This document shows positions 55,007 to 64,000 of a stretch of 64,000 nt of DNA, piece after piece. Position 1 is the first letter of the stretch, and every line of letters starts with the position of its first letter. The DNA is taken from assembly GCA_033977485.1 (NCBI GenBank), contig CM066982.1, positions 39,224,218 through 39,288,217 on the forward strand. Reading direction: 5' to 3'. Origin of the DNA: Hydrangea macrophylla. Taxonomy: Eukaryota > Streptophyta > Magnoliopsida > Cornales > Hydrangeaceae. The notes below the pieces were generated by a model. That model was not told the origin of the DNA and made no database searches. It saw nothing but the letters and a program-made list of their open reading frames with translations. A program made the translations under genes and the position numbers.

Positions 55007-56540
55007 GTTGAATTTTCTTGGCGGACCGATTCTAACCAAATGACTACTCGAACTTCTGACCCAGGATGGGGATCTTAGAGGCTGACTTTGGGAATCTATA
55101 ATGACCTATCGATTCGACAGGAGAGGTGTATCAAATTCTGATAGTGATGACTTTAGATAGACAATGACGGTGATGTTAAGGAAGATGGACCGGCTTATGT
55201 ACAGACTGACTGAGATAGTGTGCGTAGACTGATGAGAATGGTGCATGCACATGAGACAAGCATGCGGATGCAAGCCCTAATCTATATGATGCTCCTATTT
55301 CTAACAGATACCAGTTAAACAAATAAGGTCCTAGCCATACAAAGTGTGCTAACCTTACTTTCCAGTATGATCACCAAGGGATAACAGGGATTTTTGAGAT
55401 ACTTCGGGAATTTTGGACAGAGTTTCTGGGAGAAACAGGGATTCAGAAGATTCGGAGAAATTTCTAGAAGTCATATGAGTTTCTAGGAGAAATAAGGATT
55501 TCTGGTTTATTTGGACTGAGCTTCTAGGAGAAACTGGTATTTTGGGCATTTCTGAGAAATGTGGATAGAGTTTCTAGGAGAACCAAGTATATCTGGGCAT
55601 TTCTGGGTGATTTGGGCAGAGTTTTTAGGAGAAACAAGTACTATGGGTATTTCTGGGAAATTTGGATAGAGGTTCTAGGAGAAGCAAGTATATCTGGGCA
55701 TTTCTAGGTGATTTGGGCAGAGATGCTGGGATTTTTGGAGAATCCGGGAGATTTGGGCAGAGCTTCTGGAAAAACAGGTACTTTGGGTATTTCTAGGAAA
55801 TTTGGATAGAGTTTCTGGGAAGAACTGGTTAATATGGTTATATCTGGGATATCTGGACAGAGTTTCTGGGAGAAACTGGTTAATATGGTTATATATGGGA
55901 TATCTGGACAGAGTTTCTGGAAGAAACTGGTTAATATGGTGGTAGTGATCATACTGTCTAGTCGGTTTTCATACTCCTATGTCTCAGGACCAACAAACAA
56001 GGTTTGCGGTGTATATCTTTGTGAGCATGGAGCAGACATCCCTATCATGGTGAATAGGCAGGTTAACTCAATGTGATTACATGTGAGTGATTGCCATGGG
56101 AATCACAAGAAAGAGGTTCTGTTCTATGCCACATAAGCGTCTACACCGCGCAGGTAATCCCGCCAAGGGCATACAACAGTTATATCACATTGTCCTATCT
56201 GAAAAGATAAATGAACAGTCCTATGAAAGGTTCTACAGGAATCTATATGCAAAGGCTGGGTTTAGTCAAAGAGGGTCCGTTGACGAGAGTTCTAATATAC
56301 CGTCAGAGAGACAGTACTGAGGTTTTTTCTCTTTTTGATATACCTTGGAAGGTACAGTATCAATGGTGACTTGTGCCCTGGCACAGCAAGACCTGAAAAA
56401 TGTCAGCGCCGCGTTTCAGACACAGTCGGAGGGGGGAAATGCAAGAGTGCAATGCGGTGAACCAAACACAGTAAAAAGATGATTTTAAGGATGCTTCTTA
56501 TGAGTCAAACCTCTGTATTATTTTGTTTTAAAATACAAAT
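55007..56540 (-). other. Element 9 leader
   Basis: No gene. A degenerate repeat of about 50-60 bp based on AGTTTCTGGGAGAAACTGG (plus strand) fills about 55380-55940; the rest is unique. Confidence 0.7.
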
Positions 56541-56557
56541 CCCCAGCAGAGTCGCCA
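56541..56557 (-). other. Primer binding site of Element 9 (tRNA-Arg)
   Basis: On the minus strand, TGGCGACTCTGCTGGGG lies three bases after the LTR end. It is complementary to the 3' end of plant tRNA-Arg with at most one mismatch, as in Ogre elements. Confidence 0.8.
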
Positions 56558-56560
56558 GAT

Positions 56561-59500
56561 TGTGGACACCGGGCTTCCGCCCCTTTGTTGGGTTTTGAAA
56601 CTTGTTTTTGTTTGAAATTTGAATTGGATCAAAGAAAAGAAAATGGTCTGTTGAAAACAGATACACAATCGCCACTTGGTCTTTAAGGAACCAAGAAACC
56701 TAATTTTGACTCACCCAAACGGATAAAGGGCACCGGCCCTTCATAACCAAAGAACTTGGTTCGGGGTTTTGGTACTAGAGAGTAAGGAGCCTTTGTCGCG
56801 ACAAAAACACCCTCAACTCGTCCCGTCTTTCGACGGGCCTCAATTAACATCCAAATAATCATCTTATACTATGTTTAGTTCGACAATTAATACTATGATA
56901 GTATATTACATCACATAAGAAACTTGAAATGGAAGATCAAAAGATAAAATATCATTCATAAGATCTAAGTCAAATATCATGCAATGTAAAGTGAAAGATC
57001 ACACAAGTAAACCTAGGAAAAAATCGTCTAATCATGTATCAAATAATCAAGACTTCCTAATCTAAAGGGGGACATGAATTGTTCTCGAAACAAATAAACA
57101 AAGAAATCAAAGTATGCTTAGCAAGCTAGTGTGATGCATGTTATTCTTTGAGAAAAGAAGACCTCTCAATCCCCGGGACGGATGAGAAAGGATGATTAGA
57201 TCAAAGGGGAAGCATGAACGTGTGATTGAGTTCATTCCTTATAATCTTCTTAGATTAAGAGTTACAAAAACCCCAAATCTTGCGTGAATGCAATGTATGT
57301 TTCTAAAATGTGCAAAGGTTGTAGTGTGCTTTGGGTACATGGATTCCTAGAGTGACTTAGAAGTCTAAAATGTGTATGAATGAATGAATGAAATTAACAC
57401 GGGATATGTACAAATGTAGTATGAACTACTTCCTAAGATATGAACTAATTTGGAATGCATATGAGCATCAAATCAAAGAATGAAAGTTGAAATGTGCTTG
57501 CTGTGAATAGTGGACAGAACAATAGCATGATCTTTTGGAATTTGAAAAGAGGGGTTAGGAATGTTTTCAATGCATGATTGTTTAAGGAGATCTTCCTTAT
57601 TGTGTCTAGAACACAACCCAAAAGGCCAATTTTGTATAACTATCACAGATTGAGAGAAATCATATAAACAATGAAGGTCACTCAGAAACAGAGTCCGTAT
57701 TGTCAACTGAAATGTTGAAAAATCTTAGAAATTGAAAAATAATGATCTAGAGGCCCATTTTATACAGAAGGTTCCCTAAGACATTGAAGTTTAAGGGAAA
57801 AATAAGTTAGGACCACCCATATTGGAAAAGTATTCTGTAAAACAAGTTGGAAGTGGCCCTAGCTGCTGTGACAGAAAAGGCAGAATGTCTGGAAGGAATG
57901 TTTGGGTCCAAATGGACCATTTCCAAGTACTTCCAAGTCAAACCAAAAATCATGGGTGTTCTCCAATGAGTTAGGAAGACTTTCCAAGTGGCCTTGCATC
58001 CATATGTTGAGTATTGAGTTCTATAGAAATCCTTGAACTCAGCTCACTCACTGTTTTGAAGGTTTTGGAGAAAACAAGGTTTTGTTTCTTGAAACCAAAA
58101 GAAGAGGGATTGGGAGGGGTTTTTAAATAGATGTTTTGAAAGCATATTTTTAATACTCAATAAAGATTATAGCCACTTAAAATGCCAACATCAAACTCAT
58201 CATCAAGAACCTCCAAGATTGTTGGAGAGATTTACTTTATTTTGAGCATAACTTCAAAAATACCTAGGAGGTATTGAAGTTATGATCATCATCTATCAAA
58301 CATGTTTTTGAGGTCAAGAGCTACTATCCATAAGGATTCACTCACCCCAAACTTCATGTCATCATTTAGATGATGATGAACTAGTAAGTAAATAAAGAAA
58401 ATAAAAAGAAATGAGATTAATAAGAGATGAACATAATATGAACAAGCAAGTAAATAGCAATCAATAGATGATAATCAATATGATTTTGGACTTGTAGCTT
58501 GGTGTTTCACTCATAGATTTTGACATTTGGACATGGAAGTAGCTTCCTAACTCAAGAATGCTCAAGAATGGTGATTGGGGGTGTTTGGAATGTGAAGTAT
58601 AAGAGAGGTAATGGAAGAATACAAGATTAAACTCACTTTCTCTAGCAAAATAGTAGGAGGAAGCTCCTTTTCTCTCTTCTAAACCTATCTCTATCTCTCT
58701 TCTTCTCTACAACTTTTCAAGCTTTTTCACTTGGTCCCCCCAAAATGAAGAGCAATGGGGGGTTTATATAGGCCAATTTTGGGTGGTTTTGGGGTTTTAG
58801 AAGTACTCCCATTGGTCCCAAACAACTGTGAACACAAAACTATGTCGTTTTGACTTTAATTAATCAAATTGGACCTCCAAAAAAATTACAAAAATGGACT
58901 CTGCGAGGGTTGAGTGCCGCGGTGGCAGTGTGCCAGTGCCGCGGCGGCACTGCTCCTCAGACTCCCAAAAATTTATGTTTAGGCCCCCAGAGGTTCCGGT
59001 ATTCGCGAAAAGGCCCTATTTTGTTCAAAATTCACAGAAAATGCGTATGAACTCCAAACTGAGGTTGTGATATACCATTGGAAAGGTAATGGAGTCTACT
59101 TTACATAAAAAATATTTCGGGGATAGGTCACTTTGAAAAGTTTTGCGGTATTCGCGATAAAAGCTGATTTGATCGCCTTTTTCGCCTTTGGAAATTCATA
59201 ATAAATTCATTTTAGATCCAGAAATTATGTGCGATATACCGTTGGAAAGCTATTGACCTCTAGTATCTGTGAAAAATGTTTGAAAAATGTTATAGTGCTC
59301 CAGTTCTAAAGTCAAATTCTGGTCAAACTGGTCAAACTTGGGATTACCGGGAAGTTCTAGGAACTTTCGGGAGCTCCCAGGAGCTGACGTTTTCGCTCGA
59401 TTTTCTTTTAAAACTCATTTTAATACTTTTCTAATGATTCTGGTGAATTCAGATGATTTCGGTCAAACTTGGTCAAACTTTGGTCAAACCTCGGTCAAAC

Positions 59501-59797
59501 CGGTCAACGGGGACTTTCCGGGAACTTCCGGGACTTCCGGGGGTCTCTGGGAGCTGACGATTTCATCTGATTTTACTTAAAAACTCATTTTATCGCTTTT
59601 CTTACGACGTAGCATGTTTCCAGAACTTTGGGACCAAATCTGGGAGTTTTTGGGCTTTCATGGGCATTTTGGTCATTCTGAGCATTTTGAGAAATAGAGC
59701 TGATTTCCAGGAGTCCTTTTAAGTCTTTTACGATCATTGTGAACCACCAAGCTATGGGTCTCCTAAATCTGATAGCCGAAAAAATGGGGTGTCTACA
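56561..59797 (-). repeat. 5' LTR of Element 9 (3237 bp)
   Basis: On the minus strand it starts TGTAGACACCCC (59797) and ends TGTCCACA (56561). It has the same internal order as the 3' LTR: eight W-box cores (about 59310-59510), GC palindromes (58914-58955), the TATA box near 58770 and the hairpin series. The primer-like relic near 56662-56672 is mutated (CACAATCGCCA, plus strand). Confidence 0.9.
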
Positions 59798-59802
59798 ATC
59801 AC

Positions 59803-61085
59803 CTGGGATGAGGGGTGAAAAGTTGGGGGCTGAAACGGGCTCCTCAGGGGAATAGGTCTCGACGAAGTCCCTTGTTCGGGACAACACGTTCCAAACACTA
59901 GTGGGCAACTCTGCTAGATTCCAGATCCTGGCCTGCCACGACTCAGGGATTTTGGGAGGTTCTGTTGAGCCAGCTGTGGACAGAAGAATGAAATCGGTTA
60001 GTCAGCCATCACGTTCCTAAAACCAAAAGAATGGACGAGGTCGGATGGGCGGTCTTACCCCTCAACTTCCCAGCCCAGGATGTCCTCAGCTGGGTTCCCG
60101 GAGCCCTGTCGCAGAGGCGAAGGGTAGACACCAGGAAGAATTTACCCTTCCACCCTTTATTGTTGCTGGGGCAATTGTCAATAATTTTTCTACCCGGACG
60201 GGCAGAAAATGAGAAAAACCCCACTTCCCGGTGCACAGAGAATGGTCGGTGGGCCCAAAGAAACTCATGCAGGGTAAGCTCATACCCAAACACCTGAGGC
60301 CACAGTGATATACACCCCATCATAAATCTCCATCCGTTGGGGGCCAACTGCCCGGGAGCGATATCGAGATAGATCAGGACATCTCGGGCAACAGGGTGAA
60401 GGGGTAGTCAGAGGCCCGCCATCATAGCGTCCTCGAACAGGGTGACGAACCCCGACTGATAGATGTGCGCGCCGCCGGGGTTTATGGCTAGGGCGCAACC
60501 ATCAGGAAGAGAATATCTCTCCCTGATCCGGAGAAGGTCTTGGGAACGCAATACCGAGGAAGTGGACTCATAAGCGAACATTACGCGATCAGTCTCCCTG
60601 GGCAACTCGTCGCCCGAACCCCTCGAGACGGAGGCAACAGGGGCCTCCTGGGTAGACTCACTATCAGACAGACGAACGAGAATCCTGGCCCCACTCTGAT
60701 GATCGGTCAATGACGCAGGAAGCCGGTCCTGATTGGCACCGGGGGATCCTGACCGATACCATTCACTCTCCGATCTTGACGCAGAATTGAAGCCGGAGTG
60801 TTCCATCTCTGGTACTCCAATAGCACGGAACGGACACAAACTGCAACCTACGTATGGGTCGAAAACCCCAAGCTTGGTATACAGGGGGGGCAGAGTCACT
60901 AACCTGAATGGTAACGAGTAGACACTCCTCAGCACCAGGTAACACTCTCCCAAAACAGTGCAAGGAACGCCTGCTCGGTTCAGTTGAACTAAAGTTCCAC
61001 CCGACTCAAAAAATGCACCGAATCTGAGGAGGAAGAAATCCCACTCCCGCTCTAACCTCACAGGGTTCGTTCTCTCCAGCCTCAC
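59803..61085 (-). pseudogene. Antisense gene 2, 5' exons (Element 7)
   Basis: The frame is open from about 61085 to 60059 except for a TGA at 60408-60410 (one transition from CGA). It includes RIRERYSLPDGCAL, then after the stop PLHPVARDVLIYLD and APGQLAPNGWRFMMGC, the signature of the plant 'putative gypsy type transposon' family (PF04195). A GT-AG intron (59974-60058) joins a second exon, 59803-59973, which ends at CAG|GTGAT five bases before Element 9. No ATG is visible at the expected start. Such extra antisense ORFs are known from Tat elements; what they do is not established. Confidence 0.7.
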
Positions 61086-61166
61086 TCCGAAATGAAGAAG
61101 GATGGGAGAAGAGGGAAGAAAGCAGCAGATAGGTCAGGAAAGGATGCAAGAGATGGGGCAAGCACC

Positions 61167-61254
61167 CCTTATATAAAGGCCCTGAACGGTCAGGATCAGA
61201 ACAGATCTAGCAGTCCAGGAGATTTCCCGCTCAAACTGTCACTTCGATCACGTG
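61167..61254 (-). promoter_or_regulatory. Promoter of antisense gene 2
   Basis: On the minus strand a TATA box (TTTATATAAGG, 61167-61178) lies about 85 bp before the gene, with a CACGTG G-box at 61249-61254 in the context TCACTTCGATCACGTG (plus strand). Confidence 0.55.
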
Positions 61255-61610
61255 AAGAGTCGCCTCAAAAGGCGCGCGCATTAAATGCATGACAAGACGG
61301 TTCAGTTAGCCTGCAAACGGTTCGGTTATGACCTCACCGCTATTGTTAGATTCTGACTTGACTAACGATTGGTTAGTACAAAGCAGCGGTGGTCCGGGCC
61401 TGGGTTGCCGCAACCTGGACGCATTCATACACCGGTCGGGTATTAGCTCCCCAGCGTAGTAAAGAATTAATGAACAGTTAAAAGATCATAATGAAAGAAA
61501 GAGTTGGCCTCGAGGACCTTTTTATTGCTATGGAAAGTGAACTATACAGAGGTCGGGGGCAGTTATAATAGCCTTCCCGGTAAAAAAAAAAAAAAAAAAG
61601 GAAGAAGCCT
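61255..61610. other. Intergenic spacer between the antisense genes
   Basis: No gene. It holds an upstream part of the gene 2 promoter (CAGTTAGCCTGCAAACGG) and the 3' end of gene 1 with an A-rich run at 61581-61599. Confidence 0.5.
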
Positions 61611-62705
61611 TCAAGTTCCTTTGCCCTTCAGGGCCTTGACCTCCTCTTCCAGGGCCGTCACCCTCGCCACCAGCTCCTGTACAGTGAGCTCGAGGGCGTG
61701 AATATCCACCTCCTGCAAAGTAGAGCCCGTTTCCAAGCGGTCGGTCTGTTTTTCCACCTCCTGAAGATGACCCTCCAGGTTACCCAGGGAGAGGCCGGTC
61801 CAAGAGCTAGGCACGTGAAGGCCGGTCGGGTATTCCACCCGACTTTTCTTTTGTGGAGGTGGCGGTTCTTCCCTGACTGCCTTCTCCTTTCCCTTCCTGG
61901 ACGGGCCCGGTGGCGTGCTTGCCTCCCCGGACGAGGTAGAATCACTACTGGTTGATAGAGTAACCGGTCCCTCGGGTGGGCCGGCCCTGCCGGTGGCGCG
62001 GGGGCCGGTCGCCATGGATCGAGTATAGCGGCGCGATCCAGAGGCAGCAGCGGCAGGAGCCGCGGAGGAAGTTTCGGCGCCTACATCATCGGCAGGCCCC
62101 CCGGCCAAATCAGAGAACGACAGGCCGGCTTCGATGGCTCGGTCAATTGCCTCCGTGTCATCAACAGTAGGGGCAACGCCACGGAAGGCAACAAAAGATT
62201 GTTTGCAGAGGTCAGGATCAAAAACTACAGGAGGGCAGAGAGCGGAGTCCTCCAGCCAGTTGCCGGAGACCACGACCCAAGGGTATCACCGCCAGTTCTT
62301 ATTCGGAAAGTCCAGACCTTGGACAAGGTTTTTTTCCTCGGCCCCGGGGCGCAAGTAAGGACCCCCGTGGTCGATGCCCAGGATATAACACCTGACGACG
62401 TTGACGGAACGGAGGAACAACCCAAGTCGCTGGTTCTGTACTGATATCCTCCAGAGGAGGCGGGTGGCATTTGGGCGGCACTTGGAGAGCGGAATGCGCA
62501 ACCCCTGAAGGAAGTCGCAGAAAGAGACCGGAAGGGGGAAGCGTAGTCCCACAACAAGCAGCAGATAACTGCTAATGAGGACGAAAGGGAAGGCTACTTC
62601 CTCCCCTTCGGTGTAAGGACGAACTTCAACGTCGTCTGGAATGTGGCAGTCCTCTCGAAAAGTTCTGAGTCCTTCATTAGATGTCAGATCAATGTGAGAA
62701 ACCAT
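61611..62705 (-). pseudogene. Antisense gene 1 (Element 7)
   Basis: It starts at ATG 62705 (MVSHIDLTSNEG) and runs in one frame to 61611, 364 codons with a single TGA at 62286-62288, in a place where a tryptophan would fit. The N-terminal half has GLRFPL and CRPNA, a diverged form of the domain seen in antisense gene 2. A serine/proline-rich linker with RRYTRSM and KKSRVE basic patches follows, and the last 50 residues form a coiled coil (LEGHLQEVEKQTDRLE ... ALEEEVKAL). TATA and G-box lie upstream, and AATAAAA (reverse of 61520-61526) lies just after the end. It looks like a duplicate of gene 2. Function unknown. Confidence 0.7.
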
Positions 62706-62827
62706 TTGAGGGAAGCTTGAAAAACAAAAGCGACAGAGAAGAAGAGCTCGGGAATGCTTTGCTTGAAAAAAGTCGCTCGGGCGATTCAGTTGTTAATTTG
62801 CAGTGAGAAACAGATTGAACAGGTGCT

Positions 62828-62915
62828 CCTTATATAGGCATCGCGAACGGCTGGGATCAAACTTGATCGGACGGCTCATACGCTCTCCCGTCGAAACTGT
62901 CACTTCGGGCACGTG
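62828..62915 (-). promoter_or_regulatory. Promoter of antisense gene 1
   Basis: On the minus strand a TATA box (CTATATAAGG, 62828-62838) lies about 130 bp before the ATG, with a CACGTG G-box at 62910-62915 in the context TCACTTCGGGCACGTG (plus strand). Spacing between the two boxes matches that of antisense gene 2 (76 bp in each). Confidence 0.55.
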
Positions 62916-63195
62916 GGACGTCGTCTCAAAAAGTGTGAGCATTGAATGCACGACGTGATGGCTCGGTTGCCACATGGACGATTCGGTTACTTCCAAACTG
63001 GCAGTGTTGGATCCAAACCAGACCAGTAACCAATGGACACGTGGCGTCAGAGGGCCCGATCCTGCAGGGTCACCGCTCGGTCGATATGCCAACGGAGCAT
63101 TCCTAGTCAGCCCCGTTCTGACGGGGGTCCCGGTCGGTATCTGAAGGCATTCTTAATTTTCAAATTTCATCCGACAAGGCGTCATATCAACGTTG

Positions 63196-63210
63196 AAAAT
63201 GGGGGGCAGC
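63196..63210 (+). other. Polypurine tract of Element 7
   Basis: AAAATGGGGGGCAGC immediately before the 3' LTR. Confidence 0.75.
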
Positions 63211-64000
63211 TGATACGTCCAGAAATATACTGTAAAAGTCCAACCGCCACGTGGTCAGCAAATGGCCCGGATAGTCCTGAATGGGAGCATAGAGCTCGCA
63301 TTCCCGAGGTGTCCAGCTGTTACCGTCTGGGGTACTCAATAGCTCTGGTATGAGGCGTAGTGACTTCCTAGTAGGGGTGGGCAAATAGTTCAGTTAACCG
63401 AAATTCGAACCGAACCGAACTAAAATTTTCATTTTAGTTCAGTTAATTCAGTTAAAAATTTCAGTTCAGTTTCAAACCGAACTAAATTTTTTTTTTCAGT
63501 TCGGTTTTCAGTTCCACTCTCCCAAACCGAACCGAACCGAACCGAACCGAAAAACCGAATAATTCTTTTTAGTTTATATTTTATTAATACATTTTTATAC
63601 ACAACTATATATATTACAAAATATAAGTATAATATATATAAGTAAATATAAACATATATTTTCTTTTGTAATATGAAAGAAAAATGGGAAAAGAAACATA
63701 TAAAAAAGTTATGAAAATGAAAAATAAAATAAAAGAAAGTATAGTTTTTTTAAAATTTGGTTAACCGAATTTCCAAACCGAACCAAACCGGATCGAATTG
63801 ACCAAAACCGAACCGAAATATAATTCAGTTCGGTTTCAGTTCCCATTTCTCCAAATCGAACCGAACAAAACCGAACCGAGTTTCTCCAAACCGAACGGAA
63901 CCGACCGAATGCCCACCCCTACTCCCTAGGAGGCGCGGCTCGGATCGCGTTTCCCCACCGTTTCCTTATGCGGCCATGACTCTATCAGGGAAGAATCAAT
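63211..64000 (+). repeat. 3' LTR of Element 7, interrupted and cut by the window edge
   Basis: It starts TGATACGTCCAG and matches the 5' LTR at 22736 with about six transitions in 160 bp. The MITE at 63372-63921 interrupts it; the LTR resumes at 63930 (GAGGCGCGG) and runs off the window. Confidence 0.85.
63372..63921. mobile_element. Element 10: hAT-type MITE (550 bp)
   Basis: The perfect 12-bp terminal inverted repeats TAGGGGTGGGCA/TGCCCACCCCTA are flanked by CTTCCTAG (63364-63371) and CTCCCTAG (63922-63929), an 8-bp target duplication with one mismatch. The uninterrupted 5' LTR copy shows the empty site. The interior is AT-rich with many CCGAA repeats and no coding capacity. An 8-bp duplication and a GGGGTGGGCA end fit the hAT superfamily. 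Confidence 0.85.

Larger units (their letters stand above)
45657..59797 (-). mobile_element. Element 9: Ogre/Tat-like GAG-only retrotransposon
   Basis: Reading on the minus strand: 5' LTR (59797-56561), tRNA-Arg primer site, repeat-bearing leader, gag, a long non-coding region with several repeat arrays, polypurine tract and 3' LTR (48916-45657). No protease, reverse transcriptase or integrase is present. This is the layout described for plant terminal-repeat retrotransposons with a GAG domain (TR-GAG). The two LTRs differ by a few percent by eye. The flanks (GTGAT and CCTGC on the minus strand) do not form a target duplication. It lies in an intron of antisense gene 2 of Element 7. Confidence 0.88.
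22736..64000 (+). mobile_element. Element 7: Tat-lineage Ty3/gypsy retrotransposon, host of nested insertions
   Basis: A 0.63-kb 5' LTR, primer site, single-frame gag-pol with a second, archaeal-type RNase H domain, repeat-rich spacer, two antisense genes, polypurine tract and the start of the 3' LTR are present. The extra RNase H domain and antisense genes mark the Tat lineage. Elements 8, 9 and 10 interrupt it at 24549, 45657 and 63372. Over the first 160 bp the two LTRs differ at about six sites, all transitions, so it is older than its insertions. The right end lies outside the window; a TTTAT target duplicate is expected there. Confidence 0.9.

Noticed and set aside
56087..56320. 77-codon frame near the Element 9 primer site
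   Set aside because: It is on the strand opposite to the element, has no family resemblance, and lies in the untranslated leader.

Overview
This window is plant nuclear DNA, probably from a eudicot, and it is almost wholly a nest of LTR retrotransposons. Supporting signs are tRNA-Asp and tRNA-Arg primer sites, Athila- and Tat-type Ty3/gypsy proteins, a decayed Ty1/copia end, a hAT-type MITE and GT-AG introns. I see no host gene, rRNA, tRNA gene or CRISPR array. The species cannot be named from the sequence.

Layout. Element 1 (1-4646, +) is the 3' part of an Athila-like element that stops after protease. It lies inside Element 2 (4647-12119, +), the minisatellite-rich 3' part and 4.2-kb LTR of an Ogre/Tat-like GAG-only element. 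Element 2 lies inside Element 3 (12120-18278, +), an old Athila-like copy with a decayed ORF3 and a truncated 3' LTR. Then come a copia remnant (about 18750-20112), an LTR stub (20113-20515) and a truncated LTR of the Element 2 family (20516-22735). Into that LTR went Element 7 (22736 to beyond 64000), a Tat-lineage element. Its single-frame gag-pol carries 12 in-frame stops, and two genes lie on its antisense strand.

Element 7 is itself interrupted three times. Element 8 (24549-39145, +) is an intact 14.6-kb Athila-like element with target duplication GCAAT and LTRs that differ at 2 of 1657 positions. Element 9 (45657-59797, -) is a nearly complete GAG-only relative of Element 2 and sits in an intron of an antisense gene. 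Element 10 (63372-63921) is a 550-bp hAT-type MITE in the 3' LTR.

Most interesting signals. (1) Elements 3 and 8 carry clusters of exactly six degenerate copies of the 14-bp palindrome TTCGATCGATCGAA. Two clusters lie in each LTR and two in the internal region before ORF3; Element 1 has a GC-rich palindrome (TCGCGCGA) in equivalent places. (2) The inner cluster pair brackets a promoter-like and intron-like unit ahead of ORF3, which encodes a basic, nuclear-looking protein and not an envelope. (3) Element 7 carries a duplicated antisense gene pair, each copy with its own TATA box and G-box. (4) The GAG-only family has LTRs with W-box clusters, GC palindromes, a conserved hairpin series and a buried primer-site-like sequence, plus rapidly changing minisatellites.

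How the parts relate. Elements 1, 2 and 9 lack reverse transcriptase and integrase, so they would need proteins from autonomous relatives. Element 8 is the only one here whose gag-pol looks fully functional. Boundaries were read by eye from LTR comparison; function is inferred from motifs and known families.
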